This document shows positions 34,608-42,954 of a stretch of 46,503 nucleotides of DNA, piece by piece. The stretch is taken from assembly GCA_001803315.1 (NCBI GenBank), contig MHBQ01000156.1, positions 6,581 through 53,083 of the forward strand, given 5' to 3'. This DNA is from Lentisphaerae bacterium RIFOXYC12_FULL_60_16. Its GTDB lineage: Bacteria; Verrucomicrobiota; Kiritimatiellia; UBA8416; YA12-FULL-60-10. The notes beneath the pieces are model-generated. The model did not search any database, was not told the DNA's origin, and was given only the letters and a program-made list of their open reading frames with translations. The first letter of the stretch is position 1. Each line of letters begins with the position of its first letter. The position numbers were made by a program, and so were the translations under genes.

Positions 34608-35813
34608 TCAGGAACGTTTGGCGCGTCGAGGCGAGACCCCCTTCAGAAAGGCATCCATCGTGTCCCGGACATGTGCGATATCCTTGATGGAGAAATCCGT
34701 TTCAATCCGTAAATAGGGCAGACCCATATCTTTTTCAACCAGGGTTTTCATCGTGGATCCCGTTGTGCAGCATGACTTGCATTCGGTCCAGACATAGTCA
34801 ATGACACAATCCGCGGCATATTCACGCGCGAGAGCGTCAATGCGTGCAGGATCCGGATCGGTTGGAGTCATACCGGAACAGGGACGATGAAAATACTGTT
34901 GCGCAATGACAACGATGGGGTCATCCGCAGACGCATCAATGTCGTTGGTGAGCGGGCGTAAGTCGGTGCAATTTTCGTGGCATACAACCACTCCCCCCCG
35001 TGATTCGACGATATCGATCATACGGATTGTGACGCGGGGAAGCGGAGCGCCAATCAGCAGAACCCGAACCCGGCCAGCGAGGGAGGGGTGGGGTGTCCGT
35101 TTTCGCAAGGTGCGTATAGCGGCTTCATACCGGTCCCAATCGCCCGGCATGCAGGCGATAAGATGTTGCATGTTGATTAATTCACGCCCGGTCATGGGGG
35201 GGGTCTTGTTCTTCATCAAGGTCCGCATGGTTCGTATGAGTTCGCGTTCCCGGTTCATTTCCCGAAGCGCCCAGCGAAGTCTCTGGCGGGTTATGGTGGT
35301 GTGAAAACGTTGTTCCAGCACGGTTTTCAGCTTGCGCAATTCCATGACCCAATGTTGGAAGGCTTCCGCATGATCCGACTGATGGGGGAGTTCCAGGAGA
35401 TAGACCGGGTATTGATGTCCCATCAGATCGTAAACATCCTTTTTTGCATCCAGTGTAGTCTCGGCAACAATGACATCCGATAGTTCCATCAGGATATTGG
35501 AAGGATCGACACAGAAGGTGTAGGTAGCCTTCACCAGGGGACACAACGATGTGGGGAGTGAAGCGGTTTTACGTGGGACTGCGTTTTCCGTGCCTCCACA
35601 TAAACAAATCGGTATGGCGCCAGAGGCCGTGATGATTTCACGCGGGGTATAGGAACACATTAAACCCACGATTCGTCGTCCCAGTTTCTTGGCCGATTCG
35701 GCATATACCACACAACGCTCAACCGTATTCTCAAACCAATTAACGGCGGCAACCGGTGCTTTACGAGAAGCGGTGGCAGTACGTTTTGGCGATTTTGGAC
35801 TGGTTTTCTTCAT
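34608..35813 (-). CDS. YjiM/HgdB-type 2-hydroxyacyl-CoA dehydratase D-component-like protein
   Basis: 401 residues of the 2-hydroxyglutaryl-CoA dehydratase component D family. Visible marks are GLMCSYTPREIITASGAIP, SLCPLVKATYTF, DVIVAETTLDAKKDVYDLM and, near the end, VWTECKSCC. These Cys residues could hold an iron-sulfur cluster. The phrases resemble YjiM and double-cubane-cluster proteins more than true acyl-CoA dehydratases. The ATP-driven activator (HgdC/YjiL-type) that normally accompanies them is missing nearby. The reaction is unknown. The N-terminus is Lys/Ser-rich. A GGAG lies 11 bases before the ATG. Confidence 0.82.
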   Translation of the reverse strand: MKKTSPKSPKRTATASRKAPVAAVNWFENTVERCVVYAESAKKLGRRIVGLMCSYTPREIITASGAIPICLCGGTENAVPRKTASLPTSLCPLVKATYTFCVDPSNILMELSDVIVAETTLDAKKDVYDLMGHQYPVYLLELPHQSDHAEAFQHWVMELRKLKTVLEQRFHTTITRQRLRWALREMNRERELIRTMRTLMKNKTPPMTGRELINMQHLIACMPGDWDRYEAAIRTLRKRTPHPSLAGRVRVLLIGAPLPRVTIRMIDIVESRGGVVVCHENCTDLRPLTNDIDASADDPIVVIAQQYFHRPCSGMTPTDPDPARIDALAREYAADCVIDYVWTECKSCCTTGSTMKTLVEKDMGLPYLRIETDFSIKDIAHVRDTMDAFLKGVSPRRAKRS

Positions 35814-36153
35814 GTTGCTTGCGACTCCATCTTGGACCTAAAGGTCCGAATCAGAACCATCAGTAGGGAAAAATTACCCGACCGGGAATCCTATGATTCC
35901 CGATTCATGATTTCATGCTGTCGTTCTTTAATACCGTGTACTGCTCCCCTGCAGAACACCTCCACCGGCAGCAAAAACTTTCATAAAATATACCAGTATT
36001 ATGTGCTTAAAACGTGAAAAGTACAGCATTAAATGACCATGTTGCGTGGAAATTGCCGCCCATTATCCGCCAATTTTGCCGTCGATGAATGGATTATCCT
36101 GTCGAAATCGAGTTGGCGTATGAGGTTTGCTTTCGGTATAGGTGGTGACGTTT
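35814..36153. promoter_or_regulatory. 340-base divergent intergenic region with two symmetric elements
   Basis: No gene is supported here; a 61-codon frame inside it shows no family features. GGACCT-AA-AGGTCC at 35834-35847 is a 14-base near-palindrome 21 bases upstream of the YjiM-like start, a fitting operator position. CGGGAATC-CTAT-GATTCCCG at 35883-35902 is a perfect 8-bp stem with a 4-nt loop. The middle (about 35990-36035) is AT-rich. Confidence 0.5.
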
Positions 36154-37386
36154 ATGAAAATACGTGCTGCATCATGGAAACCCCGACTATGGCAGGCATG
36201 GGTTCTTGCGGTCACATTGATAGGCCGGGCGGAAAGCCACGACCCGTTTTGCTGGGCGCAACTGTCGGATCCACAGATCGGCATGACGTCGATTTCCGCC
36301 GACATGGCTTCCTTTTTCCAGGCGGTGAAACAAGTCAACCTGCTGGCGCCGGCTTTTGCCATCGTATGTGGCGACCTCGTACATCGTCCCGATGATGTGT
36401 CATTTGCATCCTTCAACGCCGTACGTGCAACCTGCCGGGTCCGCCTGTATGCGGTTCCGGGTGAGCGCGACGTCACGCTTAAATTGCGCAATGATGCCAT
36501 GGATCAATTCCGCAGTCTGATCGGCAGTGAAACCTTTTCGTTCACCCACAACGGATTCCGGTTCATTGGAATCCACAGCGATTTATTCAAGATGCCAATT
36601 CCCGTTGAAACGGATAACCATCTGGCATGGATTGAAAAGGAATTGCTGCAGACTCGCTGGGATGCCTGCAAGCCGGTTATGGTGAGTCATCACCCGCTGT
36701 TTGTTGAGCGGCTTGATGAGCCTGAAAGCTGGTTGAATATACCCACGGCGCATCGCAGCCAGTTATGGGGTTTGTACCGTCAATACCGAGTGCAGGCAGT
36801 ACTCTCCGGACATTTGCGTCGGTATGCCGGCATACGACTTCAGGACATCCTGATGGTAACGGCAGAGTCTGTGACGGCCACCATGGATCAGTCACCGACT
36901 GGATTTCGACTCTGGTTTTCCGATGGGTCCCGGTTGACGGGATGTCGTTTCATTCCGCTATACCGTCGTATCCCCCCCGAGAATCCCGTTACGCCCGGCA
37001 CGGATATAACCACCCAGGAAACGGCAGAAACCTGCATCGCCAACCTCCGATTCCTTGATGCCGCAAAAGAGTGGACGGGCATGCTGCAAGGTTTGTCAAA
37101 TAATTCTGAAATCAACCCGGAACGGTTACGTGACCACGTGGCCGGTGACATCGGGCAGATTACGTGTCCGGACGGCGGGATCTACACCTTGAATCCCCTC
37201 GGATCGGATCCCGCGTGTTCGGTGCCAGGACATGTCTTACCATCGGTTTATGCCGCGCAGGAACCTGAGCGACGGGCCGTCATGCAACCGATGTATCGGA
37301 ATCGTCTTCTCCCCGCAGGTTTACCGGTTGTGGAATCGAACACCCGACCGGAGTCCGGGGCACAAAGCCGGAATGCACTCGATTAA
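36154..37386 (+). CDS. Calcineurin-fold metallophosphoesterase-like protein with altered motifs
   Basis: 410 residues with an N-terminal hydrophobic leader (AWVLAVTLIGRAES), suggesting export. The fold motifs AQLSDPQIGM, IVCGDLVHRP, VSHHPLF and LSGHLRRY follow the order of the CPPED1-like branch. Two differ from the catalytic pattern: GNHD reads GERD, and GHxH reads GHLR. The metal-binding Asn, the catalytic His and one metal His are thus replaced. It may bind rather than cleave, or use fewer metals. The last ~130 residues match nothing I know. The ATG at 36154 follows AGGTGGTG. The end overlaps the convergent FAH gene by four bases. Confidence 0.8.
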   Translation: MKIRAASWKPRLWQAWVLAVTLIGRAESHDPFCWAQLSDPQIGMTSISADMASFFQAVKQVNLLAPAFAIVCGDLVHRPDDVSFASFNAVRATCRVRLYAVPGERDVTLKLRNDAMDQFRSLIGSETFSFTHNGFRFIGIHSDLFKMPIPVETDNHLAWIEKELLQTRWDACKPVMVSHHPLFVERLDEPESWLNIPTAHRSQLWGLYRQYRVQAVLSGHLRRYAGIRLQDILMVTAESVTATMDQSPTGFRLWFSDGSRLTGCRFIPLYRRIPPENPVTPGTDITTQETAETCIANLRFLDAAKEWTGMLQGLSNNSEINPERLRDHVAGDIGQITCPDGGIYTLNPLGSDPACSVPGHVLPSVYAAQEPERRAVMQPMYRNRLLPAGLPVVESNTRPESGAQSRNALD

Positions 37387-38189
37387 GATGATTTGACCAC
37401 CGGGTTTGTCAACGTGCCGATGCCGTCGATTTCCACCGATACCGAATCTCCGGCCTTCAGCCATACCGGTGGATGGCGCACAAAACCAACACCTTGCGGT
37501 GTTCCTGTCAGGATTATTGTTCCGGGTAACAGGGTGGTATCCTGGCTGAGGAAATGAATGAGTTGTGCAACCGTAAATATCATGTCTGCCGTGGTGTGTT
37601 CCTGCATCACCATGCCGTTCAGACGGGTCCGGATGGGTAAGGCCTGGGGGTCCGGAATTTCATCCGCCGTCACGATCCAAGGGCCAAGTGGGCAGAACGT
37701 ATCAAAACTCTTTCCCCGAACCCATTGTCCGTTGCCGCCAAACTTCTGCCACTGACGGGCAGAAACATCATTTGCACATGTGTAACCAAAGACATGGTCC
37801 AGGGCGGTCGATGCCGGTGTGTTATGTGCAGTCTTTCCTATGATAACGGCCAGTTCGCATTCATAGTCGACTTCACCATCCGGATCTGTGACCATCGGCA
37901 GGATGATGGGGTGGTTGTGACCGGTTACACTTGTGGTAAGTTTTGCGAATACAACCGGTTTATCGGGTATTGTTGCCTTGGTTTCCCGTGCGTGTTGCCG
38001 GTAATTTAATCCGATACCAATGATATTGGGTGGACTCAAAGGTGGTAAGCACGTTGCGATCGGCATGGCCTTGGATGATGGTTGGAATCCGGATTCAAAA
38101 TCACCGGTACAGATGATTGCGGTCCCGTCAGGCCGGGGAATACCGTACGCAATCCTGCCTTCAACGGTTGAGATTCGAACGAGTTTCAT
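37383..38189 (-). CDS. Fumarylacetoacetate hydrolase (FAH) family protein
   Basis: 268 residues. The FAH fold shows GIGLNYRQHARE (catalytic His), DPDGEVDYECELAVIIG with the metal-binding Glu/Asp triad, GYTCANDVSARQWQ, WVRGKSFDTFCPLGPWIV and LTGTPQGVGF. Such enzymes cleave C-C bonds or decarboxylate beta-dicarbonyl acids, for example acylpyruvate hydrolase or oxaloacetate decarboxylase. The substrate is not readable. The start at 38189 is supported by AAGG eight bases upstream; a longer in-frame start at 38228 is less fitting. Confidence 0.9.
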   Translation of the reverse strand: MKLVRISTVEGRIAYGIPRPDGTAIICTGDFESGFQPSSKAMPIATCLPPLSPPNIIGIGLNYRQHARETKATIPDKPVVFAKLTTSVTGHNHPIILPMVTDPDGEVDYECELAVIIGKTAHNTPASTALDHVFGYTCANDVSARQWQKFGGNGQWVRGKSFDTFCPLGPWIVTADEIPDPQALPIRTRLNGMVMQEHTTADMIFTVAQLIHFLSQDTTLLPGTIILTGTPQGVGFVRHPPVWLKAGDSVSVEIDGIGTLTNPVVKSS

Positions 38190-38362
38190 GGCGGTTACCT
38201 TTTTAGTTTTTAAATACACCAAACCCACGGTAGGCCCCGTATCGATATAAAATGATCCCCATGGAGTCGATCATGAAGTGCTTATCAATTCGGGCCTGGA
38301 ATACATGCCGTTCAATGAACACGGGAAGGTCTTGCAGTTATGCAGGTTTGAGCAATTTACCT

Positions 38363-38392
38363 TTGACACTACTTCATGCCGCTCCGTATGCT
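38363..38392 (+). promoter_or_regulatory. Candidate sigma-70 promoter for the histidine kinase gene
   Basis: TTGACA at 38363-38368 and TATGCT at 38387-38392 are separated by 18 bases, close to consensus. The likely start of transcription is near 38399, about 18 bases before the kinase ATG. This would leave a very short leader. Confidence 0.4.
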
Positions 38393-38416
38393 TGACCTTT
38401 CGTTGAGTTAAATTTT

Positions 38417-41400
38417 ATGCCGCCTGAATATCAACCACTCATTGATCCGGATTTGTCCTTGTTTCATAGTCTCGCGGAAGAATCGCCTTCCATGGTGTTC
38501 GTCAATCAGGGGGGGCGGGTGGTCTATTGCAATCGGAAGGTTGAACTGGTTACCGGTTATCAACGTTCTGAAGTATTATCAACCAATTTCGACTTCACCT
38601 GCCTGCTGGATGAACCTTCTCGCCAACTGGCGATGGAGGGATTAGCCAGCCATGCCCAGGGAGAATTTGTTCCCCCCAAGGAATACCGGGTGATTACAAA
38701 AGCGGGTCGCCCGATCGATACCGTGATCGCCGTATCCTTGATCGATTTTCGCGGACAGCCTGCGGTATTGGGCGTGGTTACGGACATTTCCGCGCAGAAA
38801 CAAATGTTTCGAGATCTGGCGAATCAACGGGATCAGATGCGTCAATTCCTGGATCTTGCGGCTGTTATCATGGTGGCGCTGGATGATTCCGGCCACGTCC
38901 TGATGATCAACCGCAAGGGGACGGAAATTCTCGAATGTTCAGCGGAGGAAACCATCGGCCAGGATTGGTTTGAATCTTTTATTCCTCCCGATCAACGGGC
39001 CCAGGTGCGTAAGGTGTTTCAATCCCTGCTGACCACAACTTCCGACTCCATGAATTCCGCTGAGAATCTTATCCGCACGAAGACCGGACGGGACCGTTTA
39101 ATTCACTGGCGAAGCACGGTATGTCGGGATGAAGAAGGCCGATTGCGGTACGTGTTGAGTTCCGGACTGGACTTGACGGAAGAACGGGCCATCAGCGAAA
39201 CGTTGAAACATTCCGAGACGCAATACCGGGATTTATATGAAAACACGCCGATCGGACTCTGTCGCTTGTCCGTCAAGGGATGCGTGATATCCGCCAACCG
39301 GCATTTTATCCGCATGCTGGGCATGGTGTCGGAAGTGCAGTTGCAAGGCGTTCCCGCCGACCGCTTGTTTCATCATTTAACACCCTCGGTTCAATTGATG
39401 GAACGGTTGGAGCGATATGGCTATCTCCGTGGTACGGAGGTTCGACTTCAACGCATGGACGGGGCTGGCATATGGACCCGGATGAGTGCCCGTGTATTGC
39501 GAGATTCCGATGGACGAACCCAGCATTATGAATTGGCGGTTGAAGATATTACCCGCCAGAAAGAAGTTGAACGTAAGCTGGCCCGGCAAACGGAGCTGGA
39601 GCGGATTGTCACGCGCATGGCGGCCGGTTTGGTGTCGGTGCAGCCGGATGATGGAACGGCGGTCATCCGCTCCAATCTTGAATCGCTTGCACGTTTCTTC
39701 GGGGGTGACAGGGGGTTTCTCTGCCGGTTCGGAGAATCCGAGGGTGGACACCGGATATTTTGCCAATGGACCGCATCGGGGATCCGTCGCAGGTCCGTTC
39801 ATCTTCCCACCGATGAACCGGGTGCTTTCCCCAAGGTGGTTACCGATATCAAGCGGGGACATTCCGTGGTGCTTGCAAGAATCGATACCTTTGCTCATCC
39901 CGACAGCCTGGAAGGTAGGTCTTTTGCCGCTTGTAACGTGCAATCCTTTCTCGGAGTCCCGCTTATGACGCCACAAGGGTGTTTGGGATTTCTGGGTATC
40001 GACCGGGTCAGGACGGCCTGTGCCTGGGAACCTGAACTGGTCGAATTATTGGCACTGGCAGGTCGGGTTATCGCCGGATGGGTGTCACATGGAGAAGTTC
40101 GGGACGGCATGCAAACCCGCCTGCGTTTATATACCCAGACCACCCGCATGATGGTTCGGCTTGGTGAATCCACGGCGAGTGTCGCCACCGATGTGATGAA
40201 CCATGAAATGGAGGCCATGGCACATGCCATCGCCGTTGACGGCATGGCCATGATACGTTCCCTGACGGTCTTGCCTTCTCCCGTCCTGTCCGGACCATAC
40301 CAATGGTCGGGCAGGGGGGATACCTTTGGAACCGCCGTGATTGATTCCGTTCTGTCGGATGCAACCATTATCAATCGCTTAAAACAGGGTGAGATGGTGC
40401 ATATCAGACGGGTGGTGCCTTCGTTGGACGGATCGGTTATGTCCGACATGGTCAATCTTATCGTATTGCCGTTTTCATCAGACAACGGACAGTCGGGATG
40501 CGTACTCCTCTGGAATGTCGAAGCATTTCCTTTTCGGATTGATGATGAATTGATATCGGTCCTTGAAATAGTGGGGGAGGTATGTGTCCGCAGCCTCGAC
40601 CGGATTGAAACCATTGCCGCACGTAATGAAGAACGGCGGCTTATGGATACCTTGATGGAGGCGACACCGGATCATATATATTTCAAGGATGAGAAAAGCC
40701 GATTTATCCGCCTGAGTCGGACTCTATTAAGGCGATTGGGACTTCATGAGATGCAGGAGGTGATCGGGAAAACCGATTATGATTTCTTTTCCGATGAACA
40801 CGCTTTACAGGCGTTGGCGGACGAGCAGGCTATACTTCAGACGGGGCGCCCCGTTCTCAATAAAGAAGAAAAAGAGACATGGCCGGATGGTCTGGAAGCC
40901 TGGGTTTCAACCAGCAAGGTACCTTTGCGAGCCCCGGATGGAAAAATCATCGGCACCTTCGGGATATCACGCGATATCACCGACCAAAAACACGCCGAGA
41001 GTGAACGCCTTCGTTTTCACCAAAAGATGCAGCAAGTTCAGAAACTGGAAAGCCTTGGAACCTTGTCGGGGGGTATTGCACATGATTTCAACAACCTGCT
41101 CATGGGTATACTGGGAAACACCGAACTCGCCCTGATGGACGTCGTGCCGGAATCTCCCACATGGAAACGCATAAAACAAATCGAAATGACGGCCTTGCGT
41201 GCCTCTGAATTGACCGGTCAGATGCTGACCTATGCAGGCAAAGTTTCGGCTGTATTTGAGCCGTTGGATGTCAACTCGCTGGTGCAGGAAATGGCCCGGT
41301 TTCTTGAGGTATCCATTCCTTCTGCCGTTCGGCTTGACTATCAACTGCGCGACTCTTTGCCGATGATCGATGGTGATGCCACTCAGGTTCGGCAGGTGGT

Positions 41401-42211
41401 TATGAACCTGATCACCAATGCCGCAGACGCCCTTTCAGGGAAAGACGGGACCATTACCATACGTACCGGCATGGAAGCTGTTTCCCGGCATGGATCGGAA
41501 TCCCTGATCCATGCCTTAACCCCGGGTGACTATGTGTATTTCGAGGTTACGGACACCGGTTGTGGCATGTCCCCGGATATTCAGCAGCGTATATTTGATC
41601 CCTTCTTCACAACCAAGAAGACCGGGCATGGGCTTGGATTAGCCGCTGTACTTGGTATCGTAAAGGCCCACCACGGAACGATTCGCCTCACGAGTCAGGT
41701 AGGGGTTGGCACCTCATTCCGGGTTTACTTTCCACCGGGAACCCTGAAACGGACTGAAATGGCAGCGCATCCGACAGTGGTGCCGGGAGCCAGGCTGGGC
41801 CAGAACCGGATACTGGTTATGGATGATGATGAAATTATCCGGTCTGTCTTGCGCGAGGTGTTGGAACGGAACGGTTATTCCGTAAAGCTGGTAGTGGACG
41901 AGTCAGCGCTGTTGGCCTTGTTGGAGGATGATTCCTGGATACCGGATCTTGTCATCCTGGATGTGTTCATGGCTGGCAGACCGTCGGTTTCCTGCGTTGG
42001 GCAATTGCATAAGCAATGGCCGAAATTACCCGTATTACTGACCAGTGGGCTCAACGAAGGGAATGCGACCGGGCAAATGCCAGGCGTTCACTATGCTGGA
42101 TTCATACAGAAACCCTTTGATGTCCGTTCCCTGCTAACCTGCATCCATGAATTATCCGGATTGTCAAATGATGTCCCGGCGACCGATCATCAAACCGGAG
42201 ACGACAAATGA
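38417..42211 (+). CDS. Soluble PAS/GAF hybrid sensor histidine kinase with receiver domain
   Basis: 1,264 residues, with no membrane helix seen, so probably cytoplasmic. Domains in order: PAS (about 15-130), PAS (140-255), PAS (265-385), GAF (395-565), a second GAF-like region (570-745), PAS (755-880), and the HisKA dimer helix with GGIAHDFNNLL (His889). The HATPase follows, with NLITNAADALSG, DTGCGM and GHGLGLAAVLGIVKAHHG. The C-terminal receiver has DDDE, LVILDVFM (Asp1182), LLTSG and QKPF. Phosphate would pass from His889 to Asp1182. No output regulator or phosphotransfer protein is adjacent. The stop overlaps the nitroreductase start. Confidence 0.92.
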   Translation: MPPEYQPLIDPDLSLFHSLAEESPSMVFVNQGGRVVYCNRKVELVTGYQRSEVLSTNFDFTCLLDEPSRQLAMEGLASHAQGEFVPPKEYRVITKAGRPIDTVIAVSLIDFRGQPAVLGVVTDISAQKQMFRDLANQRDQMRQFLDLAAVIMVALDDSGHVLMINRKGTEILECSAEETIGQDWFESFIPPDQRAQVRKVFQSLLTTTSDSMNSAENLIRTKTGRDRLIHWRSTVCRDEEGRLRYVLSSGLDLTEERAISETLKHSETQYRDLYENTPIGLCRLSVKGCVISANRHFIRMLGMVSEVQLQGVPADRLFHHLTPSVQLMERLERYGYLRGTEVRLQRMDGAGIWTRMSARVLRDSDGRTQHYELAVEDITRQKEVERKLARQTELERIVTRMAAGLVSVQPDDGTAVIRSNLESLARFFGGDRGFLCRFGESEGGHRIFCQWTASGIRRRSVHLPTDEPGAFPKVVTDIKRGHSVVLARIDTFAHPDSLEGRSFAACNVQSFLGVPLMTPQGCLGFLGIDRVRTACAWEPELVELLALAGRVIAGWVSHGEVRDGMQTRLRLYTQTTRMMVRLGESTASVATDVMNHEMEAMAHAIAVDGMAMIRSLTVLPSPVLSGPYQWSGRGDTFGTAVIDSVLSDATIINRLKQGEMVHIRRVVPSLDGSVMSDMVNLIVLPFSSDNGQSGCVLLWNVEAFPFRIDDELISVLEIVGEVCVRSLDRIETIAARNEERRLMDTLMEATPDHIYFKDEKSRFIRLSRTLLRRLGLHEMQEVIGKTDYDFFSDEHALQALADEQAILQTGRPVLNKEEKETWPDGLEAWVSTSKVPLRAPDGKIIGTFGISRDITDQKHAESERLRFHQKMQQVQKLESLGTLSGGIAHDFNNLLMGILGNTELALMDVVPESPTWKRIKQIEMTALRASELTGQMLTYAGKVSAVFEPLDVNSLVQEMARFLEVSIPSAVRLDYQLRDSLPMIDGDATQVRQVVMNLITNAADALSGKDGTITIRTGMEAVSRHGSESLIHALTPGDYVYFEVTDTGCGMSPDIQQRIFDPFFTTKKTGHGLGLAAVLGIVKAHHGTIRLTSQVGVGTSFRVYFPPGTLKRTEMAAHPTVVPGARLGQNRILVMDDDEIIRSVLREVLERNGYSVKLVVDESALLALLEDDSWIPDLVILDVFMAGRPSVSCVGQLHKQWPKLPVLLTSGLNEGNATGQMPGVHYAGFIQKPFDVRSLLTCIHELSGLSNDVPATDHQTGDDK

Positions 42212-42735
42212 ACCCCACGCTGATGCCGATATTTTCAAGACGTAGCATCCGGAAATACACGGGGGAACCCGTGGATGAGGGGGCGATTAATGATCTGCTC
42301 GAGGCGGGCATGTCCGCACCATCCGCATGCGCCAAGGATCCCTGGCGGTTCATCGTACTCCGCTCGACCAGACTCCGCCGGAAAATTGCAGCCGGATTAC
42401 CGAACGGCAAGATGCTGGCCGATGCTGCCCTCGGTTTGGCGGTTTGCGGCGATATGCGAGTCGCGCATGGTGGCGAGTTGAGTTATCTGATTCAGGATTG
42501 TTCAGCCGCCATCCAAAACATCCTGCTGGCAGCCTCCATGCTCGGCTTCGGTGCATGCTGGCTTGGTGTTCACCCACGTGAAGACCGTGTGACGCTTTTG
42601 CGTGAACTTCTAAAATTACCCGAACCGGTACTGCCGGTAGCGGTCATTGCCATCGGAAGGCCAGCCGAGGTTCTTCCCGCCCGTACCCGCCTTATCTCCG
42701 GTTACATACACTCCGAAACGTGGGAGTCGCCATAG
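42208..42735 (+). CDS. Nitroreductase family FMN-dependent oxidoreductase
   Basis: 175 residues. FSRRSIRKYTGEPVDEGAIN is the N-terminal FMN phosphate-binding stretch, followed by AGMSAPSACAKDPWRFIVL and the C-terminal GFGACWLGVHPRED and PVAVIAIGRPAE. The family reduces nitroaromatics, quinones or flavins with NAD(P)H; the native substrate is unknown. It starts within the stop of the histidine kinase gene (ATGA), so the two are made together, hinting at a redox link. Confidence 0.92.
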   Translation: MNPTLMPIFSRRSIRKYTGEPVDEGAINDLLEAGMSAPSACAKDPWRFIVLRSTRLRRKIAAGLPNGKMLADAALGLAVCGDMRVAHGGELSYLIQDCSAAIQNILLAASMLGFGACWLGVHPREDRVTLLRELLKLPEPVLPVAVIAIGRPAEVLPARTRLISGYIHSETWESP

Positions 42736-42754
42736 TTCCACATGGTGCCGTATC

Positions 42755-42842
42755 TGGCGGAGGGGGAGGGATTCGAACCCCCGGACCCTTTCGGATCAAC
42801 GGTTTTCAAGACCGCCGCATTCGGCCACTCTGCCACCCCTCC
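42755..42842 (-). tRNA. tRNA-Ser (anticodon TGA)
   Basis: On the minus strand 88 nt form a type II cloverleaf. The acceptor is GGAGGGG/CCCCTCC, the anticodon loop CTTGAAA gives TGA, a long variable arm follows (TTGATCCGAAAGGGT region), and the T arm contains GGTTCGAATCC. The discriminator is G, as in bacterial tRNA-Ser, and CCA is encoded. It sits right beside the integrase and is the likely attachment target. Confidence 0.96.
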
Positions 42843-42860
42843 GAACGCCTATAAATAAAG

Positions 42861-42923
42861 GGTATTCCGTTGATTCTGGAATACCGTAAAATACCTGTTG
42901 TATGCATGTAACCTCTTTGTTAC
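42861..42923. promoter_or_regulatory. Two inverted repeats between tRNA-Ser and the integrase gene
   Basis: GGTATTCC (42861-42868) and GGAATACC (42878-42885) pair perfectly across 9 bases. GTAAC (42908-42912) and GTTAC (42919-42923) form a second, shorter dyad. Such symmetric pairs beside an integrase start could be operators or recombinase/excisionase arm sites. That role is inferred from position only. Confidence 0.4.
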
Positions 42924-42954
42924 CATGTTTTCGTTGTTATTGGAGGACATGCAC

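Noticed and set aside
35832-36017. 61-codon frame in the large intergenic region
   Set aside because: No ribosome site, no family features, and it runs through the two symmetric elements.
42647-42889. 80-codon frame on the plus strand
   Set aside because: It runs through the tRNA-Ser gene; the apparent protein is an artefact.
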